Positions 1-7,572 of a stretch of DNA of 10,620 nucleotides are shown here, in pieces. The DNA is from Thoreauomyces humboldtii (Eukaryota; Chytridiomycota; Chytridiomycetes; Spizellomycetales; Powellomycetaceae). The first letter of the stretch is position 1, and each line of letters starts with the position of its first letter. The position numbers and the translations under genes were made by a program. Location: positions 1 to 10,620 of the forward strand of contig JADGJA010000792.1 of assembly GCA_027596035.1 (NCBI GenBank). Direction: 5' to 3'. Under the pieces are notes generated by a model. That model saw only the letters and a list, made by a program, of their open reading frames with translations, did not search any database and had not been told where the DNA came from.

Positions 1-130
1 TGCGCCCCACCGGCACCCCACCCCCCCGGTCCAACCCCCCCCTCCATCTCACCTAAACCCCCCCCGCACCCCCCCCCGGCCGCAAACCCCGGGGGCGCGG
101 GGCCCCCAGCCCCCCCCCCCGCGCCGGCGG
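1..130. repeat. C-rich low-complexity tract
   Basis: The first 130 bases are dominated by runs of five to ten C residues, broken by short G/A-containing stretches and ending in a CG-rich segment. Composition differs sharply from the rest of the window, which is roughly balanced. No repeat unit or coding sense is apparent; the translated frame is just Gly/Arg-rich. It could be a true poly-C rich tract downstream of the kinase gene, or low-quality sequence at a contig edge, which is a common place for homopolymer artefacts. Confidence 0.7.
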
Positions 131-307
131 CCGCGATCATCTTCGTCCGTCCAATCTCCGTCAACGCTGCAAAAAATGTGTATTATCATCCGTCCCCACG
201 CCAAGGCTACAGTGATAAGATCATCCGGTATGATGGTTGGTAGAGAACCGTCCGCCTCCAACTTCCCCTTCTCCAATCATGTCAAGTTTTCCCTCCCATC
301 CGCCGGC

Positions 308-1292
308 TTAATGGAATCGCATCAACGAGTCCGCCAACCTCCTAGCAATGAGACTGGCTCCCTGTGTGTGAATGTAGGACAGGAGGAGCGGGCGGGATGG
401 AAGCTTCTTGGACCTCCAGAAGGCCGGAACGTGGTATATCTTCCTAGTAGTCGCGGTCGGAACGTGTGCTTGTTGCTGTCGGATGCCACTCGGGCGTGTG
501 TCGACTTTGCGAGTGATGGCGACGGACGGGTGCTGTACAAAGTGCCTGCGTGTGGCAGCGTAAACGGTGGCAGGATCGCTGCGAGCGCACTGTGTGATGA
601 GCCTCGGAGCAGCGACAGCTCCACTTCCGAAATGCTGGAGGACGGCAGGAACCTCCTTCTTGTGCAGTTTCAGCCTGTTTTCGATGGCGACGGCGCACAC
701 GTCGTCGAACCTTCCTCTGTCTTTCAGCCTCTGGGAGAGGACGTAGTCGGGTGCGTCAAAGTACATGACGAGGTTGGGTGTGCCGATCTCCTGTTCCAGG
801 AGCTTGGCCTGAGCGATCGTGCGAGGAAATCCGTCGATGAGGATGCCCTTATGACGACGTTGATCCACCTTTCGGCAGGCTTGCTTGAGGATCAATACGA
901 CGGTCGCATCGCACACCAAACCTCCTGATGAGAGGAGGGAATGGATCTGGGCTCCGATGTGCGTGCCGGCTGCCACTTCCCGACGGAGGAGCTCTCCGGT
1001 CGAGAGGTGGGCGAAATTGAATTCTTCAGAAAGTTGGGTGCTGTTGAAGCCCCATAGTCAGATATATGTTCCCCTGTTCGACCTCGCTCGTTCCCATGAT
1101 GTACCTGTTGGTGCCTTTGCCGGATCCAGGGCCGCCAAGCATGACATAGATGGGAAGCGTCGGTGCGCTCGGAGCGGGATGAGCAAAGTCGGTCTTGATA
1201 GGCCATCCTCCTCCCAGTTCAGTGGATCGAGGTTCTTGGCTGGTGTTCAGCGTAGTGGCGCTTCTGAGGCCTTGGAAAAATGGGAAATGCAT
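308..1292 (-). CDS. Adenylate kinase / UMP-CMP kinase family protein, two exons
   Basis: Nucleoside monophosphate kinase transferring phosphate from ATP to AMP (or UMP/CMP). Exons are complement(1105..1292) and complement(308..1040), 306 residues. The 64-bp intron (1041-1104) has GT and CAG ends and is needed to restore the family pattern. Visible motifs: P-loop GGPGSGKGT (residues 53-61), the NMP-binding stretch FAHLSTGELLR (about 72-82), IDGFPRTIAQA (131-141), LID-region RGRFDD (171-176) and a late VYAATRRHF helix (222-230). Wording such as IGTPNL after the GFPR motif is closer to AK1/AK5-type adenylate kinases than to UMP-CMP kinase, but substrate specificity is not certain. AK1-type enzymes are about 190-200 residues, so there is about 45 extra at the N terminus (possibly a targeting segment) and about 75 extra, unrecognised, at the C terminus; the latter could hide an unseen intron. 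The LID connection between RG and RFDD is shorter than the usual TSG-containing loop. The start is the ATG at 1292; an upstream exon cannot be excluded. Confidence 0.88.
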
Positions 1293-2316
1293 TTGGCGTC
1301 ACTTGGTTGCGAGTGTTCTGCGTAAGGTTGGCAGGCTTTGTGTAGAGTAACGATGGAGAACCAAAGGTGACAAGGGTCTTGGGCGGCAAGGGACAAGGAC
1401 GGGACACCCTCCCCACTTGCGCCCTCCATTGCAGCTCTCCCTTCAATCCAATGAATGGCGGGGTGCGCGCCTCGGAGGCATACGAGGGGAAATATCCTTC
1501 ATTTGCGTCTTTCCGTGGTAACCTTTTTCAAACATCGCCGAGAATAGGAACAGCGGCGAGTGCTTGTTCTCTTTCGACAGACCCTGCCGATGGGAAAGGA
1601 TTGACGTACGATTTCACAGCTACACGCAGTTGTCTTTTCATTGATTCATGCTCGAAAAACGCATTGAATTCAAGACGAGTGACTTAATACTTCCTTGTCA
1701 TCGCTGTGAGCATGTGCTGTCAAGGTTGGAGCTCCGAGTCATTAACACTTGGTGCTCATAATGTAGAGAAGCTATTCAAAGAATCAATGGGAGAGCAAAG
1801 CGTTTTATCATCAGAAATGTTGCCGAGACTTCCACCACGGCCAGAGCTTCTTGACTTTGAGTCGTTGCAAAGCCTTACTTTCCGACAGCCAATCCTACGC
1901 TAGTCAAGTCCAAAGGCCTCATACTCTACTCCATCGTCAACGGACAAAGCAAGTTCTCCAGGCGCCATGCATGAGACAGCTCGAACGATGACAGGGTATA
2001 AATTCTCTGGGAGAGCCTGCAATCTCCATTTGGGACCCGCCCGCCTTAGAACATGGGTCACCGCCCTGTCTGTGGCGCAGTCCTTCATCATGTCAATGAC
2101 ACATTTGGACAGCTCAGCAGGCCGCTCTTCTCCGCTCTCTCCTCTCTCTCTTACTCCTCCTCTCTTACCTCCACCTCGCTGCACGGACGGACATCCCCAC
2201 GTCGCCTTCTTCTCTTGGCAGTCACTACAGCAGATCAGACGATCAAGCGCTCACTAGGAAGGCAAAGATAGACTTGATCCAACCCCTGCAAGAGAGTGCA
2301 GCACTCCGCGTCAACC
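1293..2316. other. Intergenic region between divergent kinase and CFAP210 genes
   Basis: About 1 kb separates the minus-strand kinase start from the plus-strand CFAP210 start, so it should hold the promoters of both. Short ORFs on both strands do not resemble known proteins. A CT-rich stretch at about 2115-2180 and a TATAAAT motif at 1997-2003 are the only promoter-like features, and the latter lies over 300 bp from the CFAP210 ATG. An RFX-type X-box, expected for ciliary genes in some lineages, was not seen by eye. An unseen 5' non-coding exon is possible. Confidence 0.5.
1997..2003 (+). promoter_or_regulatory. TATA-like motif upstream of CFAP210
   Basis: The heptamer TATAAAT occurs in the region between the two divergent genes. 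It is 314 bases before the chosen CFAP210 ATG, farther than usual unless the 5' leader is long or spliced. Such a motif is expected by chance at this scale, so this is only a candidate. Confidence 0.15.
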
Positions 2317-2751
2317 ATGTCCCTCGGGATTCTACAGAACAATATCGGACCTGATCTCGGATTCTATCGTAAAGCACAACCTCTCTATCCTGTCGGTCCG
2401 CTCTCATTGCGAAACGAGACCTCTGATTTGTCTTTTCTTGATAACAGCGGGAAGGTACTCTTCAACCACAGCTCCTCGGGTCAGCACCCAGAAACGGTAC
2501 GATGCATTCCCCTGTCGAGGATTGTTCCTATTTACTTCGTTCCTCTGGTTTTTCGAATCTCTGAAGCTCATCAACGAGGTTGCCTGATCGTCTTTCATCA
2601 GAGAAGAGACGGTGGTGGTCAGTGCGGTGGACTTGAAGTACATCTCGCAGCAGGTGCAAGGCGAAGGCGTGGACGAGAGGCTCAGAAAGTTGCAAAAGGA
2701 GGATGTGAGTGTCGGCTTTCCATCCCTCCAACAACATCCATCAATTTTCTC

Positions 2752-2796
<45 letters not shown>

Positions 2797-4716
2797 CATC
2801 ACAGCGAGACCGTCGCCACCTCCTCTCCAAGAACCGCATCTCAGGCTGGGAGAACACGATGGCCGGACAACGTCGTCGTCGTCTGCAAGCCCGCGTCGAC
2901 CGTCTCGAGGCCGAGGAAGCCGAACGGGTCCGCGTGGACCGATCCTGGGCCGCCGAGGAGTCCGTGCGTCGGACGGACGCCATCGCGAGGGCAAAGAGGC
3001 TGCAGTACTCGGAGACCGACATGGTCAAGAGCTTCCACTCCAAGGTCGTCCTCTTCGAGACCCTCAAGGAGAGGGACATGCAGATCGAGCTCAAGAAGCA
3101 GAGCGAGGGAGAGGAGGCGTGGAGGGACTCCCTGCAGAGGGACCACGAGAGGGCGACGAGGGTGGCCGGCGAGCACAGGGATCTGGAGCTGATGATCGAG
3201 GCCAGGAAGAAGGGGTTGGACGTGCAGGCCACCTTGGTGGAACAGGCCAGGGAGAAGAGAGCCAGGGAGATGGCCGAGACGAAGGTTAGTAGGAAACCGT
3301 GCGAGGAGAGAACCCATGCGTTCGTTCCTCTTGACACCAACATGTCCTCCCGACACTGCCAGGACGACCCGACTTTGGATAACACGCTGATGACCTGTCC
3401 GCTCACGCTCCTCGAGACGGATCCGTCCGCCGCGTTCGCCTTGAAACGAGCACAGCAGGGACGGTTCCGAGCCGAGCTGGACGCGATGCGAGCCGACCTT
3501 CGTGAACGAGCTGTGGCGGAACGGGAGGAAGATCAACGGAAGCAGACGACAGCCGAAGCCTGGAGAGAAAGAAAAAAAGTCCAGCAGGAGAAGAAGAAGG
3601 CCATGGAGCAGGAGCGCCGATTGTGAGTGTTACAGTGGTGTTCTGGTTTCTCTGTCTTGAGGATGTCTCTTCCAAAGTTTGCCAACTCCGTCCATCACAG
3701 ACGCTCCATCAAGCGCAAACAGCAGAGCGGTCAGGAGGCAGCTCAGAAGGCTGCCGAGCAGGAAGCAAAAGTGGACGCAGCTGTTGCAAAAGCGATGCAG
3801 GACCGCGAAGAGCGAGAAACAAGGATACTGGCGATCGAGGCTGCCAAACGATGGAAGCAGGGAACAGACCTAGCAGAAAGTTATCACGAGCACGTAAGAT
3901 TACCTCGTTATCTCTTTCCTCTTCATCCCTCCCGACCATATGACTGACGTGTGGATGGCATACAGGTGGCTCGGGAAGAAGAAGCTGCGCGAGCTCGATC
4001 CGCCGAAGAAGCTGCCGAACTCCAACTGTACATGGCACAACAGGAACAGACGATGGCAGAGAGAGCCGCAAAGAAGGCTGAAGTGCGACGAGTAGGACTC
4101 GAGCTACAGGACCATCACTTTCAGGACATGGTAAAGAAATGATCCAACAATGTTCAAAATTACGGCGATGTGAAGAATGACATGGCGATCTGTCACCCTG
4201 TAGGCTTTACACGCATCTCAAAGACAGAACCAGACAGTAGCATCGCAATCCGAAGCACGAGCGCTTCACGCCCTCCACGCATCCCAAGACCTCGCGCTCA
4301 AAGCCTACAAGCGCTCAGTAGCAGCCGAACCATGGGCCATCACCAACACCCGTCTCCAACACCACGTCGAGATCGAGACCGCGGATCGTCCTCCCATCAC
4401 CACCACACGAACGCCCAACGGCGGATGGCTAGACACGGGCCGCCGTCTGGGCTTCGGAACGCGGGTCCGCGTCGTCGAGGCTCAAGAGCCGTCGGGACTG
4501 GGAAGCAGCGGTGGCGCAGGAAGCGGGGTGGTGGTGGTGAGACCTGGGAAACGACCTTTGAGCGGTACCGGGAGCGTGGGAACGCCTCCCGGGAGTCGAC
4601 CCCAGAGCTGTGCTAGACTCGTCAGGGGTCCCGGTTCGAGACCGACGAGCTCGAACAGCAAGAGCGTTGGATTGGGCGTGCAGGGTCTTCCTGCGTTGCC
4701 GAGCGCGAGGGCTTGA
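2317..4716 (+). CDS. CFAP210: CFAP210 (CCDC173)-like flagellar microtubule inner protein, eight exons
   Basis: Likely a microtubule inner protein of axonemal doublets: the CFAP210/CCDC173 family is built on a trichohyalin-plectin-homology (TPH) coiled coil. Proposed exons: 2317-2368, 2448-2496, 2602-2704, 2805-3284, 3363-3622, 3662-3893, 3966-4130, 4204-4716, giving about 617 residues against roughly 550 in vertebrates. All junctions are GT..AG and keep phase (1, 2, 0, 0, 2, 0, 0). The best match is exon 4: ISGWENTMAGQRRRRLQ (residues 80 on), then RTDAIARAKRLQYSETDMVKSFHS and VLFETLKERDMQIELKKQ, the hallmark blocks of the family. Later exons are charged coiled coil rich in Glu, Arg, Lys and Ala. 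The last exon leaves the coil after about 40 residues and ends in a Gly/Ser/Pro-rich tail unlike the animal protein. The ATG at 2317 has A at -3 and joins exon 2 in frame. Weak points: the acceptor of exon 5 could be 3362, 3455 or 3458, all in frame, and the 3623-3661 intron is only 39 bp. Confidence 0.87.
2756..2793 (+). repeat. (TC)19 microsatellite in CFAP210 intron 3
   Basis: An uninterrupted TC dinucleotide run of 38 bases lies inside the proposed 100-bp intron 2705-2804, just before the acceptor at 2804. It probably serves as the polypyrimidine tract of that intron. Length polymorphism is expected of such repeats. Confidence 0.95.
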
Positions 4717-4736
4717 GTTTCGGCTGCAGAGTCCGG

Positions 4737-5356
4737 ACTCGGATAGATGAGGACACGGAGAAGGGAGGAGCGGATTAGATGGCTGGAAACTGAGACGATG
4801 AGCATGCATGAAGCAGATGACCGACTCTCGTTGCTTCCCTTGGAGGATGAGTAGCTAAACCATGTGACGGCTGGATGGGTGCTCATCACAATATCAGAAA
4901 ATATCATTGTAATGTAAAGCGAAGAAGATTTGCTGTCGGTGTTTTGGAGGATGCTATACGACGGCGATGATCTCATGCAGATGGGTTTGTGGCGAGTATG
5001 CTCGGTGCCGTCGTCAGCCCACGATGACCCTAATCCTCCCGCTTTCACTCGGATAGATGAGGACACGGAGAAGGGAGGAGCGGATTAGATGGCTGGAAAC
5101 TGAGACGATGAGCATGCATGAAGCAGATGACCGACTCTCGTTGCTTCCCTTGGAGGATGAGTAGCTAAACCATGTGACGGCTGGATGGGTGCTCATCACA
5201 ATATCAGAAAATATCATTGTAATGTAAAGCGAAGAAGATTTGCTGTCGGTGTTTTGGAGGATGCTATACGACGGCGATGATCTCATGCAGATGGGTTTGT
5301 GGCGAGTATGCTCGGTGCCGTCGTCAGCCCACGATGACCCTAATCCTCCCGCTTTC
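4737..5356 (+). repeat. Exact tandem duplication of a 310-bp unit
   Basis: Two copies, 4737-5046 and 5047-5356, read identically base for base. A third partial start (ACTC, 5357-5360) marks the junction, so the duplication has 4 bp of microhomology. It begins 20 bases after the CFAP210 stop codon. One plus-strand frame of each copy (RRREERIRWLETETMSMHEA and on, ending SLLPLEDE then stop at about 4851 and 5161) looks like the C-terminal end of a protein, followed by an AT-richer stretch. Part of the unit also matches diverged sequence at 6755-6893. Zero divergence means either a very recent event or an assembly duplication. Confidence 0.93.
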
Positions 5357-5360
5357 ACTC

Positions 5361-5530
5361 TTCCTCGACTTTTGCACCTTCTGTGGACGTCGATGGTCCA
5401 GTGCCAAATGTGAGTCCGAAGGTAAGCCTCCGACGTTCGATAGCGAGAGTTTGGCTCGGGGTGGTGGCCGTGCGTCGAAAACTACCCCACGTACAAACAA
5501 CCGCCACCTCCCTTGGAATCAAAGACGGAA
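5361..5530 (+). other. Non-coding stretch before the F-box pseudogene
   Basis: This 170-bp piece connects the tandem duplication to the F-box start. It contains the 11-mer TTGGCTCGGGG at 5451-5461, which reappears twice in the 18-bp tandem repeat at 6962-6997. A frame running into the F-box ATG is open only back to a TAG at 5441. No gene is recognised. Confidence 0.4.
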
Positions 5531-6769
5531 ATGCGATTGGAAGGACTCCCCGACCACGTTCTCCGGCGTATCATCCTGCCAGATACCCGCCAGCTGTATC
5601 CTTTGCGGTGCCTCGTCCCCCTGGTCCGTTCCCTTGCCCGGCGACTTACGGGACCCGTGCTGGCACATGCCTTCCAACGCCACCTTGTCTACCTTGCCTC
5701 TGCCGACGGCCAGCAAGCACACGAGCGTCACTGTCTTTGGATGGGAGACCAAGGCGTGTACGCTTGATTGTTTCGGTCCTGAAAGAGCCGATGAAGGGCT
5801 GACCCAGCACGACGAGGACTGCGGCGCATGGGGTTCTACGATCCTGCCACTTTAAGCACTTGGCGACAAGCTTGCGAACGCCATTTGATCAGCCGGACTG
5901 CCCTTCTACCTGTACTTGGTTCGCGCAGGGCTGTGGGACGTTGGAGCGGACATCGTCTTCGCTCGGCTACGGAATCACTGTGTCAACGATAACTATCCAG
6001 ATGGTGTCCATCGATAACGGTGACCTGGACTAGTCAAGGTGTGCGACGGCTGGATGCTCGACCACCGGCTCATGCTAACCTCCCATTTTGTTAGTGTTTT
6101 GACTGTGACCTGACAGCTGCCCAACTCAACCCTCCATACAAGAACGTGCGTAAATCTATATTCACCAAGTACGACGATCTACCTCCATTTCACTGTACAC
6201 GCAGCAAAAGGCAATTACGTCAACATTGCCGCTTACCTGTTCCGCGGCTTCATTGGAGCGCCCGTCGTCGGGCAGGTCGCCAGCTTTCATGTGCAGGAGC
6301 TCATGACAGCCACAGCCCGAGAAGGATGGATGGAGCCGTTTGAGATACTTTTCGCAGCAAGGCTATCTTCTGGACGCTCACTATCGGTTTGGACCAGGAC
6401 CGCAGCCGCCCAATCCACGGTCGTGCGTTTCGTCCTGGGAGTCGGGTCAGCCTTTCAGCACAGCGCGCGGTCTTGTTGGAGCAGTGCAAGGGGGTTCCAT
6501 CGCCATCGTAGAGCTCCTGTTGGAAAGGGATCCCAGGGCTGTCGAGGCCGTGCAGAGAGCCCGTAGGAAAGGATCTGCTGATTGACAAATGGAAGGCGAA
6601 CGCGGATCCCATTCCTGCAGGGCCTGAAACAGTTCTCCGTTGTTTTCTCGACCCGCCGCGCGGTTCTGATGCTGAACCTAGGACACTGCCTCGCCCGCTT
6701 CGGGATCGTGGGATTCCGTCCGCGGCAGCCTGCGTCATCTCTTCCCTTCGTTCGAAGCTGAGACGATGA
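5531..6769 (+). pseudogene. Degenerate F-box plus ankyrin-repeat gene
   Basis: From ATG 5531 the frame reads MRLEGLPDHVLRRIIL, then RQLYPLRCLVPLVRSLA and GPVLAHAF, an F-box-like start, and stops at 5767. Related sense continues in other frames. LIVSVLKEPMKG (to 5802) is followed, in the frame of 5856, by AGLPFYLYLVRAGLWDVGAD after a stop at 5886. That frame later gives GNYVNIAAYL and LMTATAREGWMEPFEILF near 6206-6350. Then the frame of 6340 gives GYLLDAHYRFG and GLVGAVQGGSIAIVELLLER (ankyrin-like) to a stop at 6585, and a further shift gives LLIDKWKANADPIPAG to TGA 6767-6769. F-box proteins are SCF ubiquitin-ligase substrate adaptors; ankyrin repeats bind partners. At least four frame changes and several stops argue for decay. 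One stretch (roughly 6144-6200, ending CACGCAG) could be an intron, but introns alone do not explain all breaks. Neighbouring CFAP210 reads cleanly, so general sequencing error is unlikely. Confidence 0.72.
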
Positions 6770-6893
6770 GCTGCACACTTGAAGCAGGGGACCCACTCTC
6801 TCCTTGCTGCTCCGGAGCACGCAAGGCCGAAGCGTCGGGAAGTGCTCTTCAAAATAGTAGAAAATATTATTATTATGTGAAGTGAAGAAACAT
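6755..6893 (+). repeat. Diverged third copy of part of the 310-bp unit
   Basis: This segment aligns in order with 4785-4930 (and 5095-5240). Shared blocks include GCTGAGACGATGAGC against ACTGAGACGATGAGC, GAAGCAGGGGACCCACTCTC against GAAGCAGATGACCGACTCTC, and AGAAAATATTATTATTATGT against AGAAAATATCATTGTAATGT, followed by GAAG(T/C)GAAGAA. The middle is less conserved. It overlaps the end of the F-box/ankyrin pseudogene, implying that the unit derives from the 3' end and trailer of genes of this family, or is a dispersed element inserted there. Confidence 0.75.
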
Positions 6894-6961
6894 TCAGGAT
6901 GCGTTTCCGAGTAGTTGGGCAGGGGGAGGGGTGAGATGTTCATCCGAATAGCCAACATAGT

Positions 6962-6997
6962 TTGGCTCGGGGTAACAAGTTGGCTCGGGGTAAAAAG
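6962..6997 (+). repeat. 18-bp tandem repeat, two copies
   Basis: Copies 6962-6979 and 6980-6997 both begin TTGGCTCGGGGTAA and differ at a single base (C or A at unit position 15). The leading 11-mer also occurs at 5451-5461. Function unknown. Confidence 0.9.
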
Positions 6998-7080
6998 CTA
7001 GAGAAAGGTAACTCGAACTTGTTCGACTGTTATAGTCTCTGGTAATGCCTTTGGCGCAGCAGGCGAAACCGCGTATGCCC

Positions 7081-7177
7081 AGTTCGAGTCGTCAAGGGTG
7101 TGGTCATCCCGCGCCTGGTCAAGAGTCGTCGAGATCGCGCCTGACATAGTTCGAGTCGTCAAGGGTGTGGTCATCCC
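7081..7177 (+). repeat. Exact 30-bp direct repeat, two copies 67 bp apart
   Basis: Positions 7081-7110 and 7148-7177 are identical, starting AGTTCGAGTCGTCAAGGG and ending TCATCCC. The 37 bases between them hold a shorter related stretch (AGAGTCGTCGAGA). The AGTTCGAGTC start resembles a polymerase III B box, but this may be coincidence. Confidence 0.93.
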
Positions 7178-7318
7178 TTGTCAAAGATCCTAAAGGTTCC
7201 GCAAACCCTTGAGCTTAAATCGGGTTGACCGATCCTTAAAGTTAGGGAAACTCCATTTTCGATGCGCACGATTTTCGCGCCGACTCTCTCGGAACTAGGA
7301 TGTTCCAAAAGGTAGAGC

Positions 7319-7378
7319 GGTTCAAGTCGTCGAGGGTGGAGCCATCCGTTCACAAAGGTCCTTTAGGTTCCGCGAACC
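7319..7378 (+). repeat. Diverged relative of the 30-bp repeat, extended to 60 bp
   Basis: This segment starts GGTTCAAGTCGTCGAGGG and ends TTTAGGTTCCGCGAACC. It aligns over about 60 bases with 7148-7207, which starts AGTTCGAGTCGTCAAGGG and ends AAAGGTTCCGCAAACC. Homology therefore extends well beyond the exact 30-bp repeat, showing an older, longer repeat unit spaced about 171 bp from the second copy. Confidence 0.8.
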
Positions 7379-7572
7379 GTCAGCAGCCGGCTGAAAGGTG
7401 GAGCAAGTTTCATCCTGAGCGAAGTCCCCACGTAAATCACATAGCAGCGGGAAAGCTCGTGTGTACAGTTTACTCTGCGTATGCTGGCGGGGCGTCATCG
7501 CGAGGTCTAAGGAACGGAAAGGAATACGAGGTCACTAATTGTTAATCGATCGTAAGGTGGAAACAGCCAAAC

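Larger units (their letters stand above)
6998..7572. other. Gene-poor repeat region
   Basis: This stretch between the pseudogene and the next gene carries the short direct repeats described separately and no recognised protein. An 81-residue plus-strand ORF (7300-7545) has no recognisable motif and overlaps the diverged repeat copy, so it is not called. A small inverted repeat TCGAACTTGTTCGA (7015-7028) lies upstream of an A-box-like motif. Confidence 0.5.

Noticed and set aside
1900..2184. Minus-strand ORF of 94 codons with a protein-like C-terminal part, beginning in a purine-rich stretch with a GTAAGAG motif
   Set aside because: No family resemblance, and attempts to place an intron at the GTAAGAG gave only a 34-bp intron without a pyrimidine tract. 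The purine run is the reverse of the CT-rich stretch upstream of CFAP210.
2404..3536. Long ORFs on the minus strand (up to 231 codons) opposite CFAP210
   Set aside because: They are shadows of the GC-biased coiled-coil exons; they run through the CFAP210 splice sites and the TC microsatellite and have no family features.
4482..5358. Two minus-strand ORFs sharing over 100 residues across the tandem duplication
   Set aside because: The identity follows from the exact DNA duplication. They run against the likely plus-strand gene tail and resemble no known protein.
5277..5855. Plus-strand ORF of 192 codons spanning the duplication and the F-box region
   Set aside because: Most of it is out of frame with the F-box sense; only its last part (QHDEDCGAWG) seems to belong to the pseudogene.
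7045..7110. A tRNA gene (A-box-like followed by B-box-like sequence)
   Set aside because: The boxes are about 29 bases apart start to start, too close for a full anticodon arm, and no matching acceptor stem could be drawn.
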